Source of the DNA: Clostridium sp031626875
GTDB lineage: Bacteria > Bacillota > Clostridia > Clostridiales > Clostridiaceae
Reading direction: 5' to 3'
Assembly: GCF_031626875.1 (NCBI RefSeq)
Contig: NZ_JANDMF010000022.1
Location: 22,681-86,680 of the forward strand
Length of the DNA stretch: 64,000 nucleotides
Shown piece after piece: positions 45,635-55,062 of this stretch (positions within the stretch are counted from its first letter, which is position 1; each line of letters opens with the position of its first letter). Below the pieces are notes generated by a model. It did no database searches. It saw only the letters and a program-made list of their open reading frames with translations, and was not told where the DNA came from. Position numbers and translations under genes: made by a program.

Positions 45635-46510
45635 CTAATAGGATATATCACTTATAGCAAGTTTTAAGAGAGTTGTAGTTAAAACTGGTAAATAATACTT
45701 CTTAATACCAGCAAGATTTGGATGTGTGCCTGAACCATTATTACCTGGTACTCCAGATGAGTTTAAATTATTAAATGTATAGGAATCTTTCATCTCAATA
45801 TTTCGAGTATCAAAATTAGTATTCCCAAAAACATCTGCAACTATAACTCCCCACTTTTTACATGCAGCTAATTCAACTTCTCTCATTGCTAATTGTGTCT
45901 TCCAATCACGTGACCCCAGTTTATGTACTGCAACATAAACTATCTTTGCACTATGCCATTTATTTTCCATATCATATAATGTTTTTTCAAATGAACCTGC
46001 AAACGTCTTAGTATCGAACTTTGAAGAATCTTTTCCTTCTGTCACTGTTCCAATATTATATAATGACGTTCCTCCATTATTGTAGATATTTTCTGCATCA
46101 TTTGTTCCTCCATCAAATACCACATAGTCAGGATTCACTAAAGATGCTGATTTGACTTGATTCATAATGTATCCTCCCATAGGATCTGTTGCTGCCGAAC
46201 AAATTACTGCACCATTTCTTGCATACTTTTTCAATTTCATTCCTTGATTTTGGGTAACAAAATCCACAAAACTAAGAGGATATTTATGTCCAGCAACAAT
46301 ACTATCCCCAAATGCATACATTGTTTTTCCTTGCAAAACATTTTGATAATCAAATTTCTTATCAAGTAAAGTATAACCATCCTCTTCCATTCTTGTTGCA
46401 TTAGATGTGGCTGCATTAACAATAGATGACTCTAAACTTACCATAATAAGTAAACTAGCAACACCTATTCCTTTAATTAGCTTAAATATTTTCATCTTTT
46501 TAATAAGCAT
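45635..46510 (-). CDS. Secreted SGNH/GDSL hydrolase
   Basis: About 291 residues with a signal peptide ending near VNAA. The SGNH blocks are YAFGDSIVAG (Ser), YARNGAV (Gly), GGTNDAE (Asn) and SGTHPNLAG (catalytic Asp is replaced by the THPN context, with His kept). Such enzymes are often acetyl or feruloyl esterases for cell-wall polysaccharides. It is last in a run with a beta-helix protein, GPH importer and GH115, which suggests a role in xylan or pectin deacylation. The start is ambiguous: GTG at 46522 almost touches AGAAGGA, and ATG at 46510 is used here. Confidence 0.75.
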   Translation of the reverse strand: MLIKKMKIFKLIKGIGVASLLIMVSLESSIVNAATSNATRMEEDGYTLLDKKFDYQNVLQGKTMYAFGDSIVAGHKYPLSFVDFVTQNQGMKLKKYARNGAVICSAATDPMGGYIMNQVKSASLVNPDYVVFDGGTNDAENIYNNGGTSLYNIGTVTEGKDSSKFDTKTFAGSFEKTLYDMENKWHSAKIVYVAVHKLGSRDWKTQLAMREVELAACKKWGVIVADVFGNTNFDTRNIEMKDSYTFNNLNSSGVPGNNGSGTHPNLAGIKKYYLPVLTTTLLKLAISDISY

Positions 46511-46562
46511 TATAATTTTCACATCCTTCTTCTAAACCTATTTCTTTTATATTATCATCAAA

Positions 46563-48179
46563 TTATCTGTATTCGTTAGCACCTATATCAGCTGAAGAAT
46601 TATATAATGTATTTCCCCAAAAATCTTTTCCTCCACTCCAAATAGATATTCCCTTATTAATACATGGAGATGTACTTTTTAATTTATATCCACTAAGTGA
46701 ACTAAAAGCTGTACCAACTGGACCACCATCTTTTCCTGAACCTGGTTTAACTAATTGAGGATCAGCTATTATTGCATGACCATCTGAAGAAGGTGCTGAT
46801 ACTCCATAGTAGCAATTATAATCATAGGTTACTTTTGTGCCAGTACTAATTGCTGGTCCACTTACAGCTGAATAGAATATATTATTCCTTATTTTATACG
46901 TACCCTTATTCATAGTAGTTTGTCCACCTGAAGAATTCACCAATTCAGAAGAAGCAATGTTAGTATACAAAATATTATTATATATATCAGCAGTAGCCTT
47001 TGAGTCTGAATGCAAATTTAAAGCTAACTTTTTGTTATTTTGAAGTATATTATATCTTATTGTAGAGGATCCAAACCCAAATTCACATAAAAGGATCCCA
47101 TCTCCATTATCATGTACATAATTATTTTGAACTATAATATTTGTGGTTCCTTTATCAGGGTCTATTCCATTAGAATCCGCTCCTCCAGCTTTTTGAGTAG
47201 TATCAAAAGTTTCATTTTTTTCACATGTAATACTATCACAATAATACATTTCAATACCACATGTACCAGCCCCTGCTACAACATTATTTTTGATTGTTCC
47301 ACCTTTTACATCTGTCATATATATACCATTACATGCATGATCTGAACCATATTGACTAATATAATTATCTTTAATTGTAACATTTGTATGTGGAGTCCAA
47401 TTGCTATCACCAGCTGACTTTCTCACTCCCCAGGAGGTTCCATTATCAATTTGTTTCACAATTATTCCACCAAAAGAACAATCTTTAATTTTACAACCTT
47501 GAACTAGAATATCATTAAAAGTAGTCTTAACATGAGTTGTAGATGTATTTTGCATATCAAACACAATTCCTCCTGTACGTTTTGAAGCATCCCACCCAGT
47601 TCCATAATAAATTCCATTCTCATCAGCCTTTGATCCACTAATCCATCTTACCTCACCATTTACATCATGTATATCGCAATTCTTAATATAAATATGATTT
47701 ATAACTCCATAATCATCTCCATTAACAGATATGCCACGATAATCTCCATAATCACTAGCTTTATTTGTAACTTCCAAGTTATTTATTTCCCAATAAGACT
47801 GATTATAAAAATAAATAGTGTTATGCTTGGTTCCATTACCTTGAATTATTGGTTTGTTTCCTGTTCCATACATATCAATAACTATTGGTGCTCCGTTTAT
47901 CCCAGATCCTTTTGCATAAAGTTGACCTGTCCAAATTCCACCAGCTTTGAAAAGAATCTTATCTCCTTCACTATAGATTTTACTATTAACCTTTGTTAAT
48001 GATGCCCAAGGAGTATTAGAACTTGTCCCATTATTGCTATCACTACCTTTCACAGAATCCACATAATAAGTTTTATTAATTGCAAATGCATTAATAGGAG
48101 TTGTAAATACTTCAATACCTGCTATTAGTAGAATTGAGACAATAATCAACATAGTTATCTTAAATAATTTTTTTAACAT
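46563..48179 (-). CDS. Secreted right-handed parallel beta-helix protein, probable polysaccharide-active enzyme
   Basis: 538 residues with a signal peptide (about 1-31, ending INAFA). The pattern KTYYVDSVKGSDSNNGTSSNTPWASLTKVNSKIYSEGDKILFKAGG is the typical start of pectate-lyase-like beta-helix enzymes. Many Asn-rich turns (IKNCDIHD, VTIKDNYIS, IVQNNYVHDNGDGI) follow, then a C-terminal closing DIGANEYR. The catalytic family is not certain (polysaccharide lyase or helix-fold glycosidase such as GH120-type). The ATG at 48179 follows GAAAGGAAG; a longer frame reading back into the importer gene is rejected. It lies 37 bases after the GPH gene. Confidence 0.78.
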   Translation of the reverse strand: MLKKLFKITMLIIVSILLIAGIEVFTTPINAFAINKTYYVDSVKGSDSNNGTSSNTPWASLTKVNSKIYSEGDKILFKAGGIWTGQLYAKGSGINGAPIVIDMYGTGNKPIIQGNGTKHNTIYFYNQSYWEINNLEVTNKASDYGDYRGISVNGDDYGVINHIYIKNCDIHDVNGEVRWISGSKADENGIYYGTGWDASKRTGGIVFDMQNTSTTHVKTTFNDILVQGCKIKDCSFGGIIVKQIDNGTSWGVRKSAGDSNWTPHTNVTIKDNYISQYGSDHACNGIYMTDVKGGTIKNNVVAGAGTCGIEMYYCDSITCEKNETFDTTQKAGGADSNGIDPDKGTTNIIVQNNYVHDNGDGILLCEFGFGSSTIRYNILQNNKKLALNLHSDSKATADIYNNILYTNIASSELVNSSGGQTTMNKGTYKIRNNIFYSAVSGPAISTGTKVTYDYNCYYGVSAPSSDGHAIIADPQLVKPGSGKDGGPVGTAFSSLSGYKLKSTSPCINKGISIWSGGKDFWGNTLYNSSADIGANEYR

Positions 48180-48216
48180 TTCAGCACTTCCTTTCTTTAT
48201 TTGAACAAATTGCGTA

Positions 48217-49764
48217 TTAAATATTAACAGTTTTTGAGTTATTATTATTTTTGTACCTTTTCCAGTTATTATATCCAACTGTATTATTTCCCCAAAGATT
48301 TTCATATTTTAACCCTGTTAATTCCTCTACAACATGACGTGTTTCATTATCTACTGCTCCCTTATCTCCTCCATTTTTCAATCTTTCTATTTCTCTTTTT
48401 AATATTTCATGTGATTTATCTGTTACTTTAAATTTATATGATGATATAATACCTACTATAGTCAATATTATAGGTACCACTGCTAATATAACTACTATAG
48501 CTGTTATAGCTGTTTTAGGTTGTTCTGTTCCCCCTGAAATAAATCCAAATTCCTCCAACATAGCACCTACTAAAAAAACTGACAATGCTTGTGAAGCTTT
48601 ACGTAAAAGGCTCATAAGTCCAGCAAAAATACCTTCTCTTCTATCACAAGATACTATTTCATCTACATCTGCAATAAAGGTATAATTATTCCAAGGTATA
48701 CAATATATACCTCCTCTTGCTATTCCAGCTATTACTGATGCTACATATAAAACTATTATTGCATTTGGAAGCGTTCCATATATAATAAAGAACCCCAAAA
48801 TTGCCACTATAGCCAGAACTGATTGCATTCTAAATGCTTTGCTTGGGCTATATTTCAATGTTAGAAATGTTGCTAATGCTACTCCTGCAACTTGTAATCC
48901 ATTCATTATTCCTAATAAATTTGATGCTACAATAGAACCTTTTATAAGAGCAAAAACTATAAAATAAGTAAATACGGCATTAAAAACATCTTGTGCAACA
49001 GATCCACCTAAATACATCCCAATATGTGCCCTGAAACTTCTTATCTTAAAAGTTGTAGTAAAATCTATAAATATCTTTTTAATATTTTCACCTATAGAAA
49101 GTTTTTCTTTATTAGCATCTGTTTCCATGGAAAGCACTTCTTCTGGAGATCTTTCCCAAGTACATTTGTATACAAATATTAAAGCTACAATGAAAGCACA
49201 AGTGAAAATTATTCCTGTATATAAGAAGGATTTTGACGATTCTTTCCCTAAAACTTGTATAAGTCTTCCTGGTAAAAATCCTGCTATTAATGATGCAATA
49301 CTAGCTATATACATTCTTGCACTTGTAAGTTTTGCTCTTAATTTGAAATCAGAAGTCATTTCTGCTGATAATGTGTCATAAGGAATTAATATCATAGAGT
49401 ATACGATTTCAAAACCTATATATGTTACAACATAATAAATATATGAAAATCCACTTACCCACATTAAAGAATAAACAGAAACTAATGGAATAGCTAAAAG
49501 TAAGAAAAATCTTCTTCTTCCAAACCTCCTTCCTATCTTAGTCTTATAAAAATTATCTGTTATAAATCCCATTGTAGGACTCATTATAACATCAACTATA
49601 CGAGCAATTGCAAATATAGATGCTCCTTGCATTGGGGTTAACCCACAAAATGTTGTGTAAAAATATAAAAGCCATGCACTTGTTAATGTAAATCCACCAG
49701 AACCTATAACATCAACTAATCCATAACCAAAATAGTTAATAAATTTTATTTTTCTTTCCTTCAT
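48217..49764 (-). CDS. GPH-family sugar:cation symporter
   Basis: 515 residues with 12 predicted membrane helices and the GPH signature: FGYGLVDVIGSGGFTLTSAWLLYFYTTFCGL, DNFYKTKIGRRFGRRRFF and the IADVDEIV segment in the second half. The C-terminal tail is hydrophilic and ends with the same LTGL.YE..WGNNT pattern as the importer at 10574-12103, so the two are paralogues. It lies downstream of GH115 and upstream of the secreted beta-helix protein, and probably imports the uronate- or xylose-containing oligosaccharides they release. Start behind GAGGAG. Confidence 0.88.
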   Translation of the reverse strand: MKERKIKFINYFGYGLVDVIGSGGFTLTSAWLLYFYTTFCGLTPMQGASIFAIARIVDVIMSPTMGFITDNFYKTKIGRRFGRRRFFLLLAIPLVSVYSLMWVSGFSYIYYVVTYIGFEIVYSMILIPYDTLSAEMTSDFKLRAKLTSARMYIASIASLIAGFLPGRLIQVLGKESSKSFLYTGIIFTCAFIVALIFVYKCTWERSPEEVLSMETDANKEKLSIGENIKKIFIDFTTTFKIRSFRAHIGMYLGGSVAQDVFNAVFTYFIVFALIKGSIVASNLLGIMNGLQVAGVALATFLTLKYSPSKAFRMQSVLAIVAILGFFIIYGTLPNAIIVLYVASVIAGIARGGIYCIPWNNYTFIADVDEIVSCDRREGIFAGLMSLLRKASQALSVFLVGAMLEEFGFISGGTEQPKTAITAIVVILAVVPIILTIVGIISSYKFKVTDKSHEILKREIERLKNGGDKGAVDNETRHVVEELTGLKYENLWGNNTVGYNNWKRYKNNNNSKTVNI

Positions 49765-49849
49765 AATGTTACACTCCTCTTTATGAAATAATATATAAAA
49801 GCTTATTTTATCTAATTAATTATACCAACGATTCCCTACCATTTTACTC

Positions 49850-49887
49850 ACTCTGCTATATAAGTATTTTTTAACATATAGCAGAGT
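49850..49887 (-). terminator. Hairpin between GH115 and importer genes
   Basis: A perfect 12-bp stem, ACTCTGCTATAT paired with ATATAGCAGAGT, has a 14-base loop. The minus-strand downstream side lacks a T run, so it may be a message-stabilising or attenuating hairpin rather than a full terminator. Confidence 0.45.
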
Positions 49888-49898
49888 AACAAATCTAT

Positions 49899-52800
49899 CT
49901 ACTTTCTTATAGAATCCTTCCAATCAGCATCAATTGGGGGAAGCTCCTCACCACTTGTCAAATAAATTCTATCAATCCTAAGTTGTGACCTTCTTGCTAG
50001 TATTGAAAATAAATGTTCACCTATTGATAATTCTATATCTGATAGAAGGCACCAATAATATACTTGTGCAGTATTATAGGTATGCAGATTTCCTTTTCCA
50101 AATTGCTCTACTAGCGGTCTTACTTCTCCATCTATAGACAAATAACATGAATCTGATTTTCCATTATGATGCCTAATCAGCATCCAAACATGGTAAATCC
50201 CTGCATTGCTAATTTCTAATTTATAATGCATTCCTGGAGAATTTTCTGGCTCTTCCCAAAAAATATCTGGCTTAGCAACATGCATAGCAAAACCTGTTCT
50301 TCCATTAGTTTCTGCCTGCAGATGACTCCATAAAATATCTCTTCCATCTTTACTAGGTGTAAGATAAGCATTTTTTGAGTTCTTCAAAGCATATTCAGCT
50401 TCAATAGCTAATACTCCATCTCTTTCTACAAACATGCCTGTTCCAAATTCATTTATAATATTCTTTTTCCCATTAACCCTCCATAGCTCTTCATAACGTT
50501 TTTCTCCTAATATTGTCTGATGATAATTTAGGCATACTTGGAAAAGCTGTTCTACTTTGAAGAATTCTCTTGTTGCATATAGAACATTTGGTAAAGGGAC
50601 TTCCTCTTCTTTTGTAATATAAACTTCATTACAAATTTGTTCTAAGCCTTCCCAATCTACATTTGGACCCTCCATTCCATACTCTATAACATCAATATTA
50701 TTATGTTTGCTGGTAATAGGTCCTAAGTTTGATGTTTTTTTCTTGCTAGTATAAATAACTAGTTTGCTAATAGTCACATAATTATCTATCATATAAACTT
50801 TTAAATTATGTGTGCCAGCAGATATTCTAGGAAGCTTCATATTTAATTTTTCACCATTATCCATTATACATTCTTGCCATTCCCCCTTCCATTCATCATA
50901 GATGTCAGATTCTAAAATAATAGGTTCATCATCATCAATGCCAATCCCTAATCGAATTCTCCCCTTAGAGTTCAGTGTAAGAAAACGATATATTTCCAAA
51001 GTAAAACTTCCACTTTCATTTAAATAAATTTCATATTCTAAACAAGGATTATTCTTAATGTTTCCATCCATAGGGTATAGTTTCGAATTCCATGTCATCA
51101 TAGCAGCCCCTTCATACCTACCAATACCTGGCACTGTTATCCAGCCACATCCTTCTTTTTTACTCTTTGTACTATAACAAAAGTTGTTCTTATCATATTG
51201 AGCTGCTTCCATAGATATATATCCATCAGCCTCTATATACCCTGCGTAATTATTTGGAAGTAAAATATCTTTTTCTACTTGAACCTTTACTGGAATAGCA
51301 GTACCATTTCTCAAATCATTAATTATAATAAGACCTTTCATACCTGCATGTTCTTTGGGATTTATTACTGATACAAGTATTCTCTTTTCTGTTTGTATAA
51401 TTCCTTCTACTTGTGATATAGAAATCCAATCAGCCCCCTCCTTAACATCTATGTTGAAAGAAACATTTCCCTCTCCCTGATTTCCAATATCAATCCATTT
51501 CTGCCTTCGCCCATAAATTGAAAACTTAAGTGTATCTTCTTCATTCCATAAATCCACTCTTATAGAACTTCCTTCAATTTTTAATGCTGGCTTTCTTTCA
51601 GGATACATTGCAGTAGGTGGTGGTGGAAATTTTTCTGGTGTGAGTATTTCATCCCATTTACCTGAACTCATCTTTTTATTATAAAAATGAAGCATTCTTC
51701 TTTTATTATTCATCATCCTTACCGAAAGCTCCACATATCTATCAGCAGCCTGCATATTCCCACGATTAAAAGAAAGAACACTCCTATCTGCATAATAAAA
51801 TTCATGATTTGTATAGTATGAAGCATGAATTTTCATTAAAAATAGTTGAAAAAAGGCATCTTGTTCTTCTTTAGGAAGACTGTTAAGAATTACATTTCCA
51901 CGCCTAAAAATATCCTCTAATTTCATCAATCTACGTCCTGCTTCATCGCCATATATAGTTTGTGAAAAAGCATTTGATTTCATATGTTCAACTTTTCTCA
52001 CATTTGTCACTTGTGCAAATATTTCATATAATTTTGCAACTTCAACTCCATGGTTACCTGAAAAATTTGAATCTATCCAATGCTTAGTAAATTCAAGAGT
52101 GTCCTTTGTAATTCCCTTTTCTTTACCTGCTTCCCATCCATATTTCAAGAAAAATTCCATGTCTTGTTCTAGAGGTTTTAGCCCACCTACATTTAGAATC
52201 CACAATTTTCTTATTCCTGACTCATAGGATTTTTTTAATTCATTCCCAATATGAGCTAATGGAATAGAATTTATAAATAAATAACTCATTCCTGTTCCTG
52301 GATTTGCCCAATAAGAACAATGATAATAAAGTCCATTTCCACCACTGCGTTTTTGCTCCTTCTCATTAGGATAACGCCGCATATATCCAAAATTATCATT
52401 TGCCCAAATAAGTGTCACATCATCAGGCAACTCTATTCCTGAGTCATAAAGACTCAGAACTTCTTTATAAGGGATAAATGTTTTCATTGTATCTTTTTCT
52501 TTTTTCTCTCCAAGTACATCCTTAATAATTTGCTGTTGATCTTTTATTACTTTTCCTAAAAGATTAATCTTTGCTACTTTCTTTTCTTCCTCATTCATAG
52601 AAATATCATTATCTATTTCACATGTAATAAATCCAGAATCATGGATTCCTCTCATTCCCATGGTATAACATACTTCATAATTTTTATTTTTTTCAACACT
52701 TTCCTGCCAGTACTCTTTTAAAATCTCTCGATTTCTTCCTTTAATCGAGTAATCGTATACAGCATCATTAAAACCTTTACTTTCGATCCATGGTGCCCAT

Positions 52801-53534
52801 TCATTTTGATTACTTCTAAGTAACATATCACAATGAGAAGTTCCCACAACAATTCCCATTCTTTCTGCTAGAGCTCCATTTTCAGGATTTTCGTTAAAAC
52901 AATTTACATGCATTGCTGGCCAAATGTAATTTGCCTTCAATCGAAGAAGAAGCTCAAATACATTTTTATAAGTAGCTGGTCCAATGGTATCATCAGAAGT
53001 ATGTAGCTTGGCCCAATTATTAAGTTCCTCTTCATCATTAAGAAAAATTCCACGATATTTAATGGATGGCCAATCTACCTTTGCAAAATCTTTAGCAATA
53101 CAAAATTTTTCTTTTTTCTTAACAGGAACATCTGCCCAATAGTACCAAGGGGACACCCCTATTGATTCACATAAATCATATATTCCAAAAATTGTCCCTC
53201 GTCTGTCTGTTCCAATAATATAAAACACATCATCAACTACTTCTTGAAGAAAAGCTTCCCAATGAAAAAAACCATTCTCTCTTTTAAGTTTTTCTACTGA
53301 TAGTTTCTTATTTTTTATAATTTCTGTTATAGTTTTATTATTCTCTATAGTCCCAATTATAATCTTGCACTTATCAATATCTTTTGAAAGTATAACCTCA
53401 CAACCACACACACATTGAATATCTCTTAAAAGATTTTGAACTGCAATTTGTACTGCACTGTTTTCTTTTTCAGATATAAAAACATGTACTATGTCAGTAT
53501 TTTTTAACAGCTCAAATTTATTATTTTGTACCAT
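49899..53534 (-). CDS. GH115-family alpha-glucuronidase, intracellular
   Basis: 1211 residues without a signal peptide. GH115 enzymes remove alpha-1,2-linked (methyl)glucuronic acid from xylan and related side chains. Diagnostic segments are FYIIGTDRRGTIFGIYDLCESIGVSPWYYWADVP, WPSIKYRGIFLNDEEEL, LKANYIWPAMH, GTSHCDMLLRSNQNEWAPW, TMGMRGIHDSGF and WANDNFGYMRRYP. The C-terminal third is beta-rich. Length is slightly above the usual 850-1000 because of an added C-terminal domain pair. It is the first gene of the operon leading to the GPH importer, divergent to an AraC gene, with a tandem repeat between them. This locus therefore looks tuned to glucuronoxylan or glucuronic-acid-containing pectin side chains. 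Start behind GGAGG. Confidence 0.9.
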   Translation of the reverse strand: MVQNNKFELLKNTDIVHVFISEKENSAVQIAVQNLLRDIQCVCGCEVILSKDIDKCKIIIGTIENNKTITEIIKNKKLSVEKLKRENGFFHWEAFLQEVVDDVFYIIGTDRRGTIFGIYDLCESIGVSPWYYWADVPVKKKEKFCIAKDFAKVDWPSIKYRGIFLNDEEELNNWAKLHTSDDTIGPATYKNVFELLLRLKANYIWPAMHVNCFNENPENGALAERMGIVVGTSHCDMLLRSNQNEWAPWIESKGFNDAVYDYSIKGRNREILKEYWQESVEKNKNYEVCYTMGMRGIHDSGFITCEIDNDISMNEEEKKVAKINLLGKVIKDQQQIIKDVLGEKKEKDTMKTFIPYKEVLSLYDSGIELPDDVTLIWANDNFGYMRRYPNEKEQKRSGGNGLYYHCSYWANPGTGMSYLFINSIPLAHIGNELKKSYESGIRKLWILNVGGLKPLEQDMEFFLKYGWEAGKEKGITKDTLEFTKHWIDSNFSGNHGVEVAKLYEIFAQVTNVRKVEHMKSNAFSQTIYGDEAGRRLMKLEDIFRRGNVILNSLPKEEQDAFFQLFLMKIHASYYTNHEFYYADRSVLSFNRGNMQAADRYVELSVRMMNNKRRMLHFYNKKMSSGKWDEILTPEKFPPPPTAMYPERKPALKIEGSSIRVDLWNEEDTLKFSIYGRRQKWIDIGNQGEGNVSFNIDVKEGADWISISQVEGIIQTEKRILVSVINPKEHAGMKGLIIINDLRNGTAIPVKVQVEKDILLPNNYAGYIEADGYISMEAAQYDKNNFCYSTKSKKEGCGWITVPGIGRYEGAAMMTWNSKLYPMDGNIKNNPCLEYEIYLNESGSFTLEIYRFLTLNSKGRIRLGIGIDDDEPIILESDIYDEWKGEWQECIMDNGEKLNMKLPRISAGTHNLKVYMIDNYVTISKLVIYTSKKKTSNLGPITSKHNNIDVIEYGMEGPNVDWEGLEQICNEVYITKEEEVPLPNVLYATREFFKVEQLFQVCLNYHQTILGEKRYEELWRVNGKKNIINEFGTGMFVERDGVLAIEAEYALKNSKNAYLTPSKDGRDILWSHLQAETNGRTGFAMHVAKPDIFWEEPENSPGMHYKLEISNAGIYHVWMLIRHHNGKSDSCYLSIDGEVRPLVEQFGKGNLHTYNTAQVYYWCLLSDIELSIGEHLFSILARRSQLRIDRIYLTSGEELPPIDADWKDSIRK

Positions 53535-53630
53535 ATAATATAACCTCCATTAAAGCTAATGAATTTTAACCAATTAGTTCTTCATTAGTTAAATTATATA
53601 TTAATATATAACAATAATCTTTCACTATAT

Positions 53631-53658
53631 TGTTGTTTTACAATCTTTGTTATACAAT
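53631..53658. promoter_or_regulatory. 14-bp tandem repeat between GH115 and AraC genes
   Basis: TGTTGTTTTACAAT (53631-53644) and CTTTGTTATACAAT (53645-53658) match at 11 of 14 positions. They lie 97-124 bases before the GH115 start and 29-56 before the AraC start, a reasonable place for the AraC operator. Confidence 0.45.
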
Positions 53659-53686
53659 ATTGCTATAATATATTGGAGGTAACTAT

Positions 53687-54499
53687 ATGGATATTGATGT
53701 ATATAATTCTCATCCATTATTTTCAATGGACTATATTAAATATGACTCAGAATATGACATGCCTAATATTCATCATCATAATTCATATGAATTATACTTT
53801 CTTGAAGAAGGCTATCATAATATTTTGATAAATGATTCTGTACATGATGTTACAAAATATGATGTTGCATTGTGCAAACCTAACATATTTCATAAAAGTC
53901 TAAAAAAAATTAATTGTGCTAGAACATGCATCTATTTTACAGATCGTTTTTTAAGATTACATTTTACAGAACACTCAATTAAATCTTTATTAAGTTGTTT
54001 TGAAAAGGAAGTAATATCCCTTAACAAAGAAATTTTTCCTCAAATAAAGAAGCTTATGTTTTTATTGCAGAAAGAAGATATATCAACCTCTGACAATCGT
54101 ATTTTTATCTATTTAGCAAATATTTTAAATATATTGAATGATAATAAAGAATCTCTAAGAAAAGAACATATTCCTTCAACTTATACAAACTTTTCTCCAA
54201 TATTATCGTATATAAATGAAAATTATAATAAGATAAGCACTCTAGATGAAATAGCAAATAAGTTTTACATTTCAAAATTTTATTTATGTCATTTATTTAA
54301 AGAAAATATAGGTCTTACTCTAGTACAATATATAAATAAAATAAAAATACAAAATGCTTGTGATATGCTTATAAATACTACCCTATCTATCTCAGAAATA
54401 GGCGGTGTATGTGGATTTAATTCATCTATGTATTTCTGTAAAACTTTTAAACAAGCATTATCTATAACTCCAAGTGAATTTAGAAAAAAAGCACTATAA
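53687..54499 (+). CDS. AraC-family transcriptional regulator
   Basis: 270 residues. The cupin-type N-terminus has the metal/sugar-binding look MPNIHHHNSYELYFLEEGYHNI. The C-terminal double helix-turn-helix (about 170-268) reads LDEIANKFYISKFYLCHLFKENIG and ISEIGGVCGFNSSMYFCKTFKQALSITPSEFRKK. Start behind TTGGAGG. It is divergent to GH115 and probably activates the glucuronidase-importer operon in response to an imported sugar. It is related in plan, but not closely, to the AraC gene at 18433. Confidence 0.9.
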   Translation: MDIDVYNSHPLFSMDYIKYDSEYDMPNIHHHNSYELYFLEEGYHNILINDSVHDVTKYDVALCKPNIFHKSLKKINCARTCIYFTDRFLRLHFTEHSIKSLLSCFEKEVISLNKEIFPQIKKLMFLLQKEDISTSDNRIFIYLANILNILNDNKESLRKEHIPSTYTNFSPILSYINENYNKISTLDEIANKFYISKFYLCHLFKENIGLTLVQYINKIKIQNACDMLINTTLSISEIGGVCGFNSSMYFCKTFKQALSITPSEFRKKAL

Positions 54500-54566
54500 A
54501 TTTATATTTTAAAATGATAGATTTTTATTATTAAACCTATCTAATTCTTATATTACCGATTCTTTT

Positions 54567-54609
54567 TGATAAAAATTATCATTTACATTTCCAAATATTA
54601 ATGTATAAT
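54567..54609 (+). promoter_or_regulatory. Fur-box-like operator and promoter of the His-rich protein gene
   Basis: TGATAAAAATTATCA (54567-54581) matches the 7-1-7 Fur/Zur/PerR-family box TGATAATNATTATCA at all but one specified position. It touches a promoter of TTTACA (54582-54587), 16-base spacer and TATAAT (54604-54609). Repression by a metal-bound Fur-family protein is likely. Confidence 0.65.
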
Positions 54610-54665
54610 TTAAATGTAAATAAACAAGCTATAATGAAAGTCTTGTTTTGAAAGGGGATAATTTT

Positions 54666-54986
54666 ATGACAGCATATATGATTACATATTTTGTAAGTGA
54701 TACTTGTGGATGTGGTCATGAGCATAATCACGAACATGAGCATAATCACGAACATGAACATGTAGAATCTAGTGAAGATAATATAATCACAAAGATAAAA
54801 TCTTTAGGTGCTTGGGCTAATTTCATGCCTGAAGGATATCTAGTTAAAAGTACTTTATCTGCCCAAGATATATTAGAAGAGCTTAAGACTGTATCAAATC
54901 CAGGAGATATATTATTTGTAACAAAAACAGATGCAGAATCTTGTGCTTGCCAAAACCAAGCAGTTATAGACTGGATTTCAAGATAG
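54666..54986 (+). CDS. Small His-rich metal-binding protein, Cas2/SinR-like ferredoxin-fold
   Basis: 106 residues. The ATG at 54666 is preferred to a TTG 18 bases earlier because AAAGGGG lies 8 bases before it. The frame MTAYMITYFVSD then the tail IITKIKSLGAWANFMPEGYLVKS, LSAQDILEEL and DILFVTKTDAES resembles the small ferredoxin-fold family often labelled SinR-like (related in fold to Cas2/VapD). Between the first strand and first helix sits CGCGHEHNHEHEHNHEHEH, a Cys/His cluster made partly by an exact 18-bp tandem duplication. The insertion should bind Zn, Ni or Cu. A Fur-box-like operator precedes it. Fold assignment is moderate; function unknown. Confidence 0.7.
   Translation: MTAYMITYFVSDTCGCGHEHNHEHEHNHEHEHVESSEDNIITKIKSLGAWANFMPEGYLVKSTLSAQDILEELKTVSNPGDILFVTKTDAESCACQNQAVIDWISR
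54717..54752 (+). repeat. Two exact 18-bp tandem copies encoding His-rich segment
   Basis: CATGAGCATAATCACGAA occurs twice in a row in the reading frame, giving the repeated HEHNHE unit. A partial third copy (CATGAACATG) follows. Slippage could change copy number and metal-binding capacity. Confidence 0.85.
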
Positions 54987-55062
54987 TTTAAATAAGCAAA
55001 TTAAGAGAAGCTTAAGCTTCTCTTAATTTGAACTTTAATTTAATAATATTTTCTTTACCTTA

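Noticed and set aside
48205..48225. Single TTGCGTATTAA resembling the AraC half-site
   Set aside because: Only one half, no 21-bp partner, and it lies at the end of the importer coding region.
54717..54760. Tandem repeats as a CRISPR-like array
   Set aside because: Two 18-bp copies in frame within a protein gene and no spacers.
54579..54761. Minus-strand frame opposite the His-rich gene
   Set aside because: Its repeated residues simply mirror the duplicated DNA, and it covers the promoter and Fur-type box.
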